64,000 nt of DNA from Cytobacillus gottheilii (GCF_001636345.1 NZ_KV440945.1:1080475-1144474); one strand, 5' to 3'. Shown: positions 46,891-55,500, counted from the first letter of the stretch. Made by a program: numbers and translations. Notes: generated by a model not told the origin, from the sequence alone.

Positions 46891-47757
46891 ATGAATGAGC
46901 AATTATTATTTAAAATGGAATCTGGCACTATATCCTCATACTTAAAATATGTAAATAGCAGATGGAAAAAAGAGGTTCTATATTATAGGAGATTTAGGGA
47001 GTCTAAAAAATTCTTAAATAACAATGAATTAATACATACTTTCTTTCAGCCTATCTTGAATTTGAAAACAGGAAATACAATCGGGTATGAAACGCTGAAT
47101 CGTCCAGAACAATCTAAATTTTTTTCGACTACTGAAAGTTTTTACGAATTCATTGGACAGACTGATCAAGTGTTTCTATTTGAGTGTTTCTTAAGGAATC
47201 TTGCCTTAAAGCGATATATTGACCGGCTGCATGAATGTGATGAAAAAAATGATCTTATGATTTTTGTGAACATCCATCCCAATGTGCTGTTGGATAATAA
47301 TTATCATGCAGGCGAGACACTTCAACTATTAAAGGAATTAAATATAGCACCTGAACAAGTTGTATTTGAACTTACGGAAAAAAGTGCAGTGACGGATTTT
47401 TGTTTATTTGAAAAAGTACTGGATCATTATCGCTCTCAGGGCTTTAGAATTGCCATTGATGACGTTGGGTCAGGATATAACAGTTTAAAAACATTAGTAT
47501 ATCTAAAGCCAGAGTTTATCAAACTGGATAAATCGTTAATACAATACATTGATCAAAACGAAGAGCAAAAACAGTTAGTTTCGCTGATTCTTGAATATGC
47601 AAATAGAAGTAATACAAAGATTATTGCAGAAGGCATTGAAAGAATAGAAGAACTTGCGTATATTCAAGAACAAGGTGTGCATTACGGACAAGGGTATTTA
47701 CTCGGGAGACCGAAACCGGATATCACAAAAGGAAATGTACCAGAATTAGTTTTATAG
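46891..47757 (+). CDS. EAL-domain c-di-GMP phosphodiesterase
   Basis: A 288-residue protein: about 45 N-terminal residues, then one EAL domain. The EAL triplet is ETL (YETLNRPE), and catalytic residues look present: Asn in FVNIHP, Glu in FELTEKSAV, DD in IAIDDVGSGYNSL, Lys in IKLDKS, Glu in IAEGIE and Gln in GQGYLLGRP. So it is probably active, hydrolysing c-di-GMP. ATG 46891 has AGAAGGTG 6 nt upstream. An imperfect palindrome CCTTATATAGG / CCTATATCAAGG lies upstream at 46749-46781. Confidence 0.88.
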   Translation: MNEQLLFKMESGTISSYLKYVNSRWKKEVLYYRRFRESKKFLNNNELIHTFFQPILNLKTGNTIGYETLNRPEQSKFFSTTESFYEFIGQTDQVFLFECFLRNLALKRYIDRLHECDEKNDLMIFVNIHPNVLLDNNYHAGETLQLLKELNIAPEQVVFELTEKSAVTDFCLFEKVLDHYRSQGFRIAIDDVGSGYNSLKTLVYLKPEFIKLDKSLIQYIDQNEEQKQLVSLILEYANRSNTKIIAEGIERIEELAYIQEQGVHYGQGYLLGRPKPDITKGNVPELVL

Positions 47758-47811
47758 CTTTTAATCTATTTAAAAAAGAGAAATGGCATGGAAAGTATAG
47801 AAGGTGATGGA

Positions 47812-48753
47812 ATGTCAGTTAATATCGGTAGTATCGCTGAAAAAGTACCCTGTATTTCTCAATATGAAAAAAATCTCGTGGTTGATCAGTTATTTTATAA
47901 CAATAGTGAATTGCAGGGCATTGTAGTTGTGAACCAGGAAATACCTGTGGGGATTATAACGAGAACACATTTTTATCAAAAAATTGGTACTTTATATGGG
48001 TATAACTTATACATGGGGCGAACAGTCGAGCTTTTATTCAAAAAGGATCCATTAGCGGTCGAGTATTTGGATTCCATTACTGAAGTAAGTAAACTTGCGA
48101 TGCAGCGAAAAGCAGAGGACCTCTACGATGACGTCATTGTAACGAATAAAGGCCGATTTGCTGGTATTGTCAGTATACAAAAGTTATTAATGAAGCTTGT
48201 GGACGTGCAAGTAGAATTTGCAAGCTTTTTAAATCCCTTAACACGGCTCCCTGGAAATACAACAATAGAGGAAAAGATCAAAAGTTCCTTAGCTCAAAAT
48301 GAATTTAGTATTATGTATTTCGACTTAGATCATTTTAAAGCCTACAATGATACATATGGATTTAAAAAAGGCGATCAGCTCCTCCAATCCGTTGCCCAAT
48401 TACTGAAAGAACATATTCAAAAGGATGATCATTTTCTGGGCCATATTGGTGGGGATGACTTTATTGCAATTGTTCCGCATTACTACTATAAACGGTTATG
48501 TGAAAACTTAATGAAAGATTTTAATATTTTAATTAAGAAATTTTATAGCCCCGAACATCTCTCACAGCAGTATATCACCACAGAAGATCGGCAAGGAGTA
48601 ATTCGGCAATTTCCGCTGGTTTCCATATCTATCGCAATTGTTACAAACCAAAATAAAGTTTATCAAAGTGCTGAAGAACTTGTTGAAATCGTTACGGCAG
48701 TTAAAAAAAGATGCAAAGAGATCAAAGGAAGCTGCTATTTGGCGGATATATAA
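47812..48753 (+). CDS. CBS-pair and GGDEF domain diguanylate cyclase-like protein
   Basis: A 313-residue protein: two CBS motifs (about 1-135), then a GGDEF domain (about 150-310) with GGDDF (HIGGDDFIAI), YFDLDHFKAYND metal and base site. No RxxD inhibitory site seen before the signature. ATG 47812 follows AGAAGGTG by 5 nt. Only 54 bp after the EAL gene, forming an operon that corresponds to the EAL-CBS-GGDEF architecture usually found as one polypeptide. GGDDF may be active or degenerate. Confidence 0.86.
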   Translation: MSVNIGSIAEKVPCISQYEKNLVVDQLFYNNSELQGIVVVNQEIPVGIITRTHFYQKIGTLYGYNLYMGRTVELLFKKDPLAVEYLDSITEVSKLAMQRKAEDLYDDVIVTNKGRFAGIVSIQKLLMKLVDVQVEFASFLNPLTRLPGNTTIEEKIKSSLAQNEFSIMYFDLDHFKAYNDTYGFKKGDQLLQSVAQLLKEHIQKDDHFLGHIGGDDFIAIVPHYYYKRLCENLMKDFNILIKKFYSPEHLSQQYITTEDRQGVIRQFPLVSISIAIVTNQNKVYQSAEELVEIVTAVKKRCKEIKGSCYLADI

Positions 48754-48826
48754 ATGGCTATAGACTGGAAATTTACCGAGTTTAAATCAATAGGTTTTCT
48801 TAAATCTGATATAACCGATGTTTATT

Positions 48827-48863
48827 AAAAAAAGCACTCTTTAAAACTTGAGTGCTTTTTTAC
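48827..48863. terminator. Rho-independent terminator
   Basis: Stem AAAAAGCACTC / GAGTGCTTTTT with a 10-nt loop. A nearly identical stem recurs at 50471. Confidence 0.85.
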
Positions 48864-48941
48864 ATTCTGTTTATAAATATATGAAAATATAGTGCATCTT
48901 AAATAATGAATAAGGAAAAGTGAAAATAATTAGTATCAATT

Positions 48942-49130
48942 TTAAGTAAGTGGTCTTTCAAAAATCAACTCAAAATAAGCTGATGAACCATATCCCTTAG
49001 TAGAAGGATCAAAGATTTGTACGAGTCTCCAGCCCTCAGCTGCATGCTGCTGAATGATTTCATGATAATCTTCTTTAGGCTTGCTGCCCCAGGTGCTTAA
49101 CTCTATTTTAATAAATTTATATTCAAACAT
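48942..49130 (-). CDS. DUF4177 domain protein
   Basis: A 62-residue small protein starting [11 protein letters not shown], with the DUF4177 pattern [11 protein letters not shown] and [11 protein letters not shown] 49130 has GTGGAGGATG upstream. Function unknown; the family is common in Bacillus. Confidence 0.8.
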   Translation of the reverse strand: MFEYKFIKIELSTWGSKPKEDYHEIIQQHAAEGWRLVQIFDPSTKGYGSSAYFELIFERPLT

Positions 49131-49217
49131 GGTTTCATCCTCCACTTTATTGTGTGTAACTTAAATACGCACTTAGGAAGAAAAAGTTTCAGTGATTAAG
49201 GTGAATAATGATTGCTG

Positions 49218-49460
49218 CTATAATAAGAAAAATAATTGGATAAAACCGATTCCGACAGCACTCAGCGGGGCTGCTGTAAGTATGATTAAACCATTAGATG
49301 AAGAGACTAGTGACTCCAGCGGGTTTCGTGCAGGTGAAGCCAATAGAGTAATGAATCTTCCCCATCTAGTAGACTTTCTTGGGAAGACAGGCACATCGAC
49401 TTGATATTCATCCATCTTCATACGCAGATGATGCTCCTTATGAAAAGGATCTTGACCCAT
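49218..49460 (-). CDS. Small C-terminal-anchored membrane protein after sigma factor (possible anti-sigma)
   Basis: An 80-residue protein, overlapping the end of the sigma gene by 23 bp. Its N-terminal 50 residues are polar (HKEHHLRMKMDEYQ, RKSTRWGRF); a membrane helix spans about 56-80 (LIILTAAPLSAVGIGFIQLFFLL). AGGAAG lies 7 nt before the ATG. Size, overlap and one membrane helix suit a short anti-sigma or accessory protein, as YlaD is for YlaC, but sequence does not prove it. Confidence 0.7.
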   Translation of the reverse strand: MGQDPFHKEHHLRMKMDEYQVDVPVFPRKSTRWGRFITLLASPARNPLESLVSSSNGLIILTAAPLSAVGIGFIQLFFLL

Positions 49461-49986
49461 ATTCTTCTTCCTCCAATTCTTCTTTTAAACTGGTAATTGC
49501 CCTATGCAATCTTGATTTCACAGTTCCTTTTGGGATTTCGAGAATTTTAGCTATTTCATCTTGCGGCATATCATGGTAATAGAATAGTAAAACAACGGCA
49601 CGCTGGACTTCTGGGAGCTTCGCAACCGCATCGCGGATCGTCATTCTATCTGAATGATGTAAATTCTCCTGCTGCAAAGGATAAAGAAAAGGCAAAAGAC
49701 TTCTCCATTTTTTGCGGCGATTTAATTTTGTAATCATTAAACGGTAAGAGATCTGAAAAAGATAAGACTTTAGTTTTCCCTTTTTGGGATCATAATCTTG
49801 TTTATGATGCTGCAGCTTAACAAATGTATCTTGCACAATATCAATACTTAATTGTTCATCTCTTGAATATCGGAAAATAAACGTATAAAGAGAAGGTTTT
49901 AATAACGTATAGATATCATTAAGTGCATCTTCGTTCCCATTTTGATAAGCGATCATTAGCTCATCTTCTCGTTCACTCAAGTTCAT
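49438..49986 (-). CDS. ECF-type RNA polymerase sigma factor
   Basis: A 182-residue sigma-70 family protein with region 2 (SIDIVQDTFVKLQHH, LKSYLFQISYRLM) and region 4 (LPEVQRAVVLLFYYHDMPQDEIAKILEIPKGTVKSRLHRA in parts). Ends with an acidic tail. It overlaps the upstream membrane protein gene by 14 bp and the downstream small gene by 23 bp, so all three are translationally coupled. Stimulus unknown. Confidence 0.9.
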   Translation of the reverse strand: MNLSEREDELMIAYQNGNEDALNDIYTLLKPSLYTFIFRYSRDEQLSIDIVQDTFVKLQHHKQDYDPKKGKLKSYLFQISYRLMITKLNRRKKWRSLLPFLYPLQQENLHHSDRMTIRDAVAKLPEVQRAVVLLFYYHDMPQDEIAKILEIPKGTVKSRLHRAITSLKEELEEEEYGSRSFS

Positions 49987-50353
49987 CGCCCCAGCGTTCC
50001 TTAATGGCTTTTAATGTCATAGATACTCTAGTAATTAAGTAGAAGCTTGATACTAGTGTCCAAACTTGTGCTTGGTTCGTAAAAAATTGCACAAAAACAT
50101 TTTCAACATTCTCACCGCTGGAGATTAAAAAATTTAAAGCTTGAACACAAACAATTGCATATACGGCTAATCCTAATGTAAGTGTATCAAAGACATTCCA
50201 CCTTAAATACAGTTTTGTCTTCTTATAGTTAATTCTCCCGTTTTCACGTACAACATGTTTACGGTCCATTGGAATCGCTATTGCTAAAATAAAAATCATA
50301 AGAAAACCTGCCACAGCTAAAGAAACAATCCATCCAGTACCCAAACTAATCAT
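49973..50353 (-). CDS. Membrane protein, first gene of the second ECF operon
   Basis: A 126-residue protein with hydrophobic segments at about 7-27, 52-76 and 88-108 and a soluble C-terminus ending RWGDELE. ATG with AGCGAGG upstream. Co-transcribed with the sigma factor and small membrane protein; plausible as part of a sensing complex. No family recognised. Confidence 0.75.
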   Translation of the reverse strand: MISLGTGWIVSLAVAGFLMIFILAIAIPMDRKHVVRENGRINYKKTKLYLRWNVFDTLTLGLAVYAIVCVQALNFLISSGENVENVFVQFFTNQAQVWTLVSSFYLITRVSMTLKAIKERWGDELE

Positions 50354-50375
50354 CCTCGCTTTCTTTCTTTTCTAA

Positions 50376-50404
50376 CTATACAAATAAGAAAGCAGGAAGG
50401 TTCA
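50376..50404 (-). promoter_or_regulatory. Possible ECF-type promoter of the second sigma operon
   Basis: Minus strand TGAACC (50404-50399), 17 bp, GTATAG (50381-50376), about 20 bp before the first gene. AAC in the -35 is ECF-like; a sigma-A reading (TTGAAC, 19 bp, TATAGT) is also possible. Confidence 0.35.
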
Positions 50405-50470
50405 ATTATTTTTTTAAAAAACAATGAAGCCTTTTTGGATGTTTATCATTGTTGAAAAATCGCTGCATAG

Positions 50471-50501
50471 AAAAAAGCACTCTTAGCTTGAGTGCTTTTT
50501 T
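50471..50501. terminator. Rho-independent terminator
   Basis: Perfect 12-bp stem AAAAAAGCACTC / GAGTGCTTTTTT with loop TTAGCTT. The stop codon of the small ORF at 50483-50626 falls in the loop. Confidence 0.85.
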
Positions 50502-50626
50502 GCATCAGCCTTTCTAAGGAGCTGGTCCACATGGAAGTGGTGATAAATCGTTAAAATAAGAATAATCAAGCTAAAAAAACTAGATAATAAGGTACTTTTC
50601 AATAACAACTTATATGTTTTATTCAT
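50483..50626 (-). CDS. Short 47-residue single-pass membrane protein, unlisted small ORF
   Basis: ATG 50626 with GAGGTG about 10 nt upstream. It reads MNKTYKLLLKSTLLSSFFSL, then a hydrophobic helix (residues about 11-28) and a His-rich, Lys-rich tail ending DAKKHSS; the TAA lies in the loop of its own terminator. It is upstream of, and in the same direction as, the second ECF operon. Function unknown. Confidence 0.55.
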   Translation of the reverse strand: MNKTYKLLLKSTLLSSFFSLIILILTIYHHFHVDQLLRKADAKKHSS

Positions 50627-50756
50627 TTGCAATGATCACCTCTTGTTTATTATGCAGAGATTAAAGAGTTTCATACTTTATGTTAAGTAAAAATGTCTTC
50701 TGATGCAGATACCGTAACTGGAGGCTAAAAGGTATCTATAAATAGGCTTTACAGTT

Positions 50757-50810
50757 TATATCGAGGTGTGATATAAAATGTATATCAAGACGTGATATAT
50801 CGAGGTGTGT
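50757..50810 (+). promoter_or_regulatory. Palindromic operators upstream of padR
   Basis: Two inverted repeats: TATATC-7-GATATA at 50757-50775 and TATATCA-5-TGATATA at 50781-50799. In addition TATATCGAGGTGTG occurs twice (50757 and 50797), the second overlapping the ribosome binding site. Good candidates for autoregulatory PadR binding. Confidence 0.6.
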
Positions 50811-50814
50811 ATTA

Positions 50815-51153
50815 TTGGACGATTTGGATGAAGAAAAAATACTGAAAAAATATCTTCCTATGACAGAAACTGCTGCATATATATTGTTTTCTTTTGTGGA
50901 AGTAAGGCATGGGTATGATGTAATTCAGCATGTCGAGAAGCTAACAAATGGGAGAATAAAGCTTGGAGCAGGAACGATGTATGGGACCATTACTAAACTT
51001 GAGCGGGATGGAATTATTCAATTTTTACATGAAGATCAAAAAAGGAAGTATTATCAAATCACTGATATTGGACGATACATTTTACAGCAGGAAGCAAGAA
51101 GAATTAAGGAGTTATATCATAATTTAGGGGGGGTAGCATGGGAAGAACAATAA
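50815..51153 (+). CDS. PadR-family transcriptional regulator
   Basis: A 112-residue winged-helix protein of the PadR family (AYILFSFVEVRHGYDVIQHVEKLT, GAGTMYGTITKLERDGII; the YG and TMYGT motifs), followed by a helical dimerisation end. TTG start 5 nt after GAGGTGTG. The next gene overlaps it by 16 bp. It probably represses its own operon through the palindromes upstream. Confidence 0.9.
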   Translation: MDDLDEEKILKKYLPMTETAAYILFSFVEVRHGYDVIQHVEKLTNGRIKLGAGTMYGTITKLERDGIIQFLHEDQKRKYYQITDIGRYILQQEARRIKELYHNLGGVAWEEQ

Positions 51154-51680
51154 AGAAATTTCGCCCTTATACAGTAGATCAATTTGAGGAAGAGCAGCAG
51201 TATTTTGAGGAGATGTCTTCTAAAGGCTTCCATTTTGTAAAGTACAAATTTCCTTTCTATCACTTTCATCAAGGGGAACCAGGAGATTACCAGTATCAGA
51301 TAGACTTTCAAAATTTAGATGATAGCAATAAGGAAAGCTACCTGCAGTTATTTAAGGATGATGGCTGGGAGTTTATTGTGGAATACGGCGGTGTTTACGG
51401 TACATGGTTTTACTTCCGTAAATCGAAAAGTGCTGACGAGTCGCTGCGAATATTTACAGATACAGATTCAAAAGTTGAGCTTTATGGAAAAATCAGAAGA
51501 AATTGGGCGTTTTATTTTATTTTTCTCTTTTTAGTCACTATGATACCAAACTTCTTGCTTGGAGATTCCTTTACCAGCATTCTGTTGTACGTTATGTGGC
51601 TAATTATAGCAGTTATTTATGCAAAAATTACATTAAGGCTCACCTTTAAAATTAGAGACTTAAGAAGATCGGAAATATGA
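51138..51680 (+). CDS. DUF2812 domain membrane protein
   Basis: A 180-residue protein: soluble N-terminal DUF2812 (about 1-125; EEQQYFEEMSSKGFHFVKY, DGWEFIVEYGGVYGTWFYF), then two membrane helices (about 124-142 and 147-165). Paired with a PadR regulator in many Firmicutes. ATG with GGGGGG upstream. Function unknown, sometimes linked to envelope stress or antibiotic response by context. Confidence 0.85.
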   Translation: MGRTIKKFRPYTVDQFEEEQQYFEEMSSKGFHFVKYKFPFYHFHQGEPGDYQYQIDFQNLDDSNKESYLQLFKDDGWEFIVEYGGVYGTWFYFRKSKSADESLRIFTDTDSKVELYGKIRRNWAFYFIFLFLVTMIPNFLLGDSFTSILLYVMWLIIAVIYAKITLRLTFKIRDLRRSEI

Positions 51681-51756
51681 ACGTAAATGGTTAGCGATAA
51701 AAATATTCTAGCTATATTAAGATGGAAGGTTGTCATTAGCGGACTATCCTTTTAAA

Positions 51757-51810
51757 AGAAATAGCTTTCTATGCTTGAGTAAAAGCATAGAAAGCTATTT
51801 CTTTTTTTGT
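51757..51810 (+). terminator. Strong terminator of the padR operon
   Basis: Perfect 20-bp stem from AGAAATAGC... to ...GCTATTTCT (51757-51776 with 51783-51802), loop GAGTAA, then seven T's. The following 200 bp to the IS21 element show no gene. Confidence 0.92.
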
Positions 51811-52047
51811 AAGTAAGATTTCAGTTCACTTCAAACATGTCAATTATAAGCTGGTAAACTCAATTATACTTTCAGGAACTATATTAAATGTCATTTATCT
51901 TGTAGGTGCCAAATCATTTTGATCAATGTTATTTAGAGCGATGTATATAGAAGTTTTTATTGATTTGGCTAATAGTTTTAAGCTTCTGTATCATAATATG
52001 TTTAATCCTGTTGTGACCGTCAAGTAGAATGAAACAATTTTTGCTCG

Positions 52048-52812
52048 TTATTTTGAAACACTTTGTTCCCCAAATATGGTAGAACGATGCTTCATACGAT
52101 AACTATCTTCATTTAAATGAATGATTTCTACTCGGTGAAGAATCCTATCTAGAATTGCTGTTGTTATAGCTTGATCACCCAATAATTCTCCCCATTCTTT
52201 TGGTGCCTTATTAGAGGTCAAGATAATGGAAGACTGATTATACAAGTCATTAATTAAATGAAAGAACATATTAGCTTCTTGTTGATCCATTGCCATAAAC
52301 ATTAAGTCATCTATTATGACTAAATCAGCCTCTCTAATTCTTTTCATTCTTGCTTTTGACTTTCGTGTGATTTCTTCTGTTTTCAGGTTATGAATTAAAT
52401 CTCCCATTGATGTGAATATCGCTTTATACCCTTGGTTAATAGCCTCTATTCCTAGGCCTACGGCCAGGTGAGTTTTACCTACACCTGGTGGCCCTAATAA
52501 AATCAAATTGTACAGCTGTTCTATCCAAGTTAAATCTTTTAATCTATTTAGTTGTTTGTTGCTTAAAGACTTTTGTTCTTTTAAATTAAACTCCTCAAGT
52601 GTTTTGCTGAAAGGAAAAGTTGCCCACTTTAATCGGTTGTTTAGTTGCTTTTCTTCTCTTCGAGTTTGCTCATAAGAAGTGACATCTAACAGGAATTGAG
52701 TAAATGAAAGGTCTTTTTGCTCAGCTTCTCTGATCAAATGGGGGAGATGCTTGGCAGTTTCAACGAGTCTTAACCCTTTCATTATGTCTTGTAATTGTTG
52801 GATTTGGCTCAT
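52048..52812 (-). CDS. istB: IS21 helper ATPase IstB
   Basis: A 254-residue AAA+ ATPase similar to DnaC/DnaI. Walker A LLGPPGVGKTHLA, Walker B LVIIDDLMFM and sensor SSIILTSNKAP. It assembles on DNA and activates the IstA transposase and target choice. Starts 2 bp after the istA stop, coupled translation. Confidence 0.95.
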   Translation of the reverse strand: MSQIQQLQDIMKGLRLVETAKHLPHLIREAEQKDLSFTQFLLDVTSYEQTRREEKQLNNRLKWATFPFSKTLEEFNLKEQKSLSNKQLNRLKDLTWIEQLYNLILLGPPGVGKTHLAVGLGIEAINQGYKAIFTSMGDLIHNLKTEEITRKSKARMKRIREADLVIIDDLMFMAMDQQEANMFFHLINDLYNQSSIILTSNKAPKEWGELLGDQAITTAILDRILHRVEIIHLNEDSYRMKHRSTIFGEQSVSK

Positions 52813-52814
52813 CG

Positions 52815-54377
52815 CTATTCAACCTCCATTAAAACCGTGTAAGTATCTACTTTTCTTTTGTATGCTTCTGTTTCTAAAACCCATTCTGATAGCCTGTTCA
52901 AAGTCTTAACTTCTTTCTTTTTATCAATAACTGTTTCATGTACCTGGCGCTGACGTTTCACATATGCAATGATATCGCCAAAATCAGTTGCACTGTATAA
53001 TTTCCTTTTTAAACACTCTGCTAACGCTTTAGTCAGTACTTCGTTATCGATACCTTTTGTTTCGCGCAAGATGATTTGCAACTGGTCTTTAATGTAACGA
53101 GGATTTTTTTCCCTAACCTTCTCTAAATATTTAAAGGCTAGTTCTTTATCTTCAAATCTCTCAGCCACTGTATTAATGAATGCTCCAACACCTTTTGTAC
53201 GATCCCTACTATGTTTTTTATCTTTTATTAACATCCCTTTCCCTTCGGGAATTGAATGTTTTGCAATAATTTCGCCAGTATCAGGTATATAAATAACTAA
53301 TTCTTTAGTCTCCGTTTCCTTGATACATACTTTTTCATATTTGTTATAAGTTCCAAGTGGAAGAGAGTACCGATTAGATTGGTAACGAATAGTATTGTCC
53401 TTATGAACACATCTTGCTATACTTATCTCATAGTTATTTTGAATATCTATATTTTGGGAGACTGGTTTTAAGTGTTGCTTTTCCAGGAGGAACACTTCGA
53501 ATGGTCTCTTTTTTGTTGTATTGTGTATTTTATAGTTACCCGTTCTGTTCAGCCATTCCCATCCTTGCTCATTCCAAGAGTCGATGTTATGAAACACTCT
53601 ATGTTTGGCATAGTTTTGTTTGATAAATCCAACTACATTTTCTATTCTTCCCTTACTCTCAGGGTCAGCTTTTCTACAAACCCGAAGGTTTATTCCTCTG
53701 GATTCTCTATACTGCTGAAATTCTTTAGTTAAAATTAGATCTCCACCATTTTCGCTAACAACAATTAAACTATCTTGGTCATAAACGATCTCATTGGTCA
53801 TTCCTCCATACCATTTAAACGCGTTCTCATGGGCTTGTATAACATCCCGTGTTGTAAATGGTCTATCCAACCACTCTTTATACTTTTGTCTAGAATGTGA
53901 TAAGACAAAAGCTATAAAGTTGAGTTTGGCTTCCTTATTATCAACAGTTTTTTGTCTCGTATGACCAAAATCTACTTGCATTTGTTCTCCCATTGGGGGA
54001 TCAGGAATTGCCTCATACATTCGAGGAGATGTTTCCTTATTTATTTTGTATTCTTCTCTTAATGCTTTTACATATGTTCTTACTGTACTTTCTCCAACAG
54101 TTAGATCTTTATATTTCTCTAAAAGCCAATCATAAACTTGTGCTGCTGACATATCCGGATGCATTCTCAACCAAGATAAAATCAGTTCTTTATATGGATC
54201 TAATTTTTTCTTTTTATACTGAAGAGAATCAACCCATTCCGCCATCTCCGAAGGAGATCTCTTTAAGTGCCTGTAAACAGTTGTTCGAGAAACCCCTAAC
54301 TTTTCAGCTATCTTTGTCTGACTAAATCCTTGCTTTAATAATTGCTTTATCTCCATGTACATTTCCCACTTATCCAC
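52815..54377 (-). CDS. istA: IS21 transposase IstA
   Basis: A 520-residue transposase: N-terminal HTH (about 8-38, GFSQTKIAEKLGVSRTTVYRH) and a second helical DNA-binding part, then a DDE catalytic core with Asp in MQVDFGHT, Asp in IVYDQDSL and Glu in SKGRIENVVGF, and a C-terminal beta barrel. GTG 54377 has GGAGG 9 nt upstream; a TTG at 54398 precedes that site. Cuts and joins the IS21 ends with IstB. Confidence 0.94.
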   Translation of the reverse strand: MDKWEMYMEIKQLLKQGFSQTKIAEKLGVSRTTVYRHLKRSPSEMAEWVDSLQYKKKKLDPYKELILSWLRMHPDMSAAQVYDWLLEKYKDLTVGESTVRTYVKALREEYKINKETSPRMYEAIPDPPMGEQMQVDFGHTRQKTVDNKEAKLNFIAFVLSHSRQKYKEWLDRPFTTRDVIQAHENAFKWYGGMTNEIVYDQDSLIVVSENGGDLILTKEFQQYRESRGINLRVCRKADPESKGRIENVVGFIKQNYAKHRVFHNIDSWNEQGWEWLNRTGNYKIHNTTKKRPFEVFLLEKQHLKPVSQNIDIQNNYEISIARCVHKDNTIRYQSNRYSLPLGTYNKYEKVCIKETETKELVIYIPDTGEIIAKHSIPEGKGMLIKDKKHSRDRTKGVGAFINTVAERFEDKELAFKYLEKVREKNPRYIKDQLQIILRETKGIDNEVLTKALAECLKRKLYSATDFGDIIAYVKRQRQVHETVIDKKKEVKTLNRLSEWVLETEAYKRKVDTYTVLMEVE

Positions 54378-54770
54378 CTTCGCTAACCTCCACTGCAAGT
54401 ATGAACTATGATCATTTTACAGTGATAGGTTGATATTTTTTGCTGGTATATTTGGGTAAATAAGCGTTTCATCTTATCAAGCAAAAACTGTACACTTTAT
54501 TCTAGCAGTCACACCTGTTTAGTTTTTGTTGAAAAGGGTAAAAACGATTAGTCCACAATTCTTATGCATCAGCATTCACTAGAAGCAGCACAATTATTGA
54601 TTGAAGTATTCTTACCTGATAAAACATATTGGTTCACACTGGAACTACTCCCAAAGTAATTAACTCTGCAATAAAATTACTATTTGAATAAAAATGAATA
54701 CAAACTCGCCATGCTAGAACAGACTTTACTTCTTATTGATGAAATCAGACTTGAAAAGGGAGAAACCTCA

Positions 54771-55478
54771 ATGAATCTGCAACATACAAAAGGGTTAAAC
54801 ACAAATGTTCTTAAAGTTATAGCTATAGTTGCTATGGTAGTTGATCACACCGCCATCTGGCTAGTTCCTGACGAAAATACTCTGCATATTATTCTCCATG
54901 CATTTGGCAGGCTTGCTGCCCCTATCATGTGTTACTTAATTGCTGAAGGTTATTTCTATACTTCAAATGTAAATAAATACATAAAACGCCTTTTTATTTT
55001 TGCTCTCATTTCGCATTTTCCATTTGTGATGTTTCTTGGTCTTGAATGGTGGCAGGCTACGAGTGTGATTTGGACATTGCTGATGGGGCTGATTGCTCTG
55101 GCTGTCAGTCAAAAAACAAACATTTCAATTGTAATCAGGATAGGTGTAATTATTTTATGCTGTCTTCTAGCATATACTGCTGACTGGAACTATATAGGTG
55201 TCCTTTGGATCTTATTTTTTGGAATATTTAGAGGGCGTTTTAAGCTGCAGATGCTCAGCTATGGCTTAATTGGGGGGATACTCTACATTATTCCTGGTTT
55301 GTATAATTTAGGATATGAATCCATATTTCGGTTTGGAATACTTCTGGTAATTCCTTTATTCGCATTATACAATGGTACACATGGAAGGAAATCTAAACTG
55401 ATTAAATGGGGATTCTACATTTTTTATCCTCTTCATCTTTTTTTGCTATATCTTTTTAGATATATCATTTTTGATTGA
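54771..55478 (+). CDS. TraX family membrane protein
   Basis: A 235-residue polytopic protein of the TraX/acyltransferase-3-like family. LKVIAIVAMVVDHTAIWLVPD and FGRLAAPIMCYLIAEGYFYT are characteristic, followed by about seven more membrane segments. F-plasmid TraX acetylates pilin; chromosomal Firmicute homologues have unknown substrates. ATG 54771 follows AAAGGGAG; the open frame upstream lacks a site. No conjugation genes nearby. 22 bp separate it from the next gene. Confidence 0.85.
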   Translation: MNLQHTKGLNTNVLKVIAIVAMVVDHTAIWLVPDENTLHIILHAFGRLAAPIMCYLIAEGYFYTSNVNKYIKRLFIFALISHFPFVMFLGLEWWQATSVIWTLLMGLIALAVSQKTNISIVIRIGVIILCCLLAYTADWNYIGVLWILFFGIFRGRFKLQMLSYGLIGGILYIIPGLYNLGYESIFRFGILLVIPLFALYNGTHGRKSKLIKWGFYIFYPLHLFLLYLFRYIIFD

Positions 55479-55500
55479 TTTTTAGTTGAGGAGATGAGAA

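Larger units (their letters stand above)
52012..54513. mobile_element. IS21-family insertion sequence, intact
   Basis: 2,502 bp with genes istA and istB. Ends start TGTGAC on both sides; after TGTGAC both ends have 19 nt and then (A/G)TTTTTGCT, giving subterminal inverted repeats. The 5-bp target duplication CCTGT flanks the element (52007-52011 and 54514-54518). Both ORFs are intact, suggesting recent insertion and possible activity. Confidence 0.92.

Noticed and set aside
54547..54658. 31-codon fragment starting MHQHSLEAAQLLIEVF next to the IS21 element
   Set aside because: Too short, no SD; possibly a relic but not supportable.
54771..55478. Conjugative element suggested by TraX similarity
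   Set aside because: No other transfer, relaxase or integrase genes in the window; chromosomal TraX-like genes are common.
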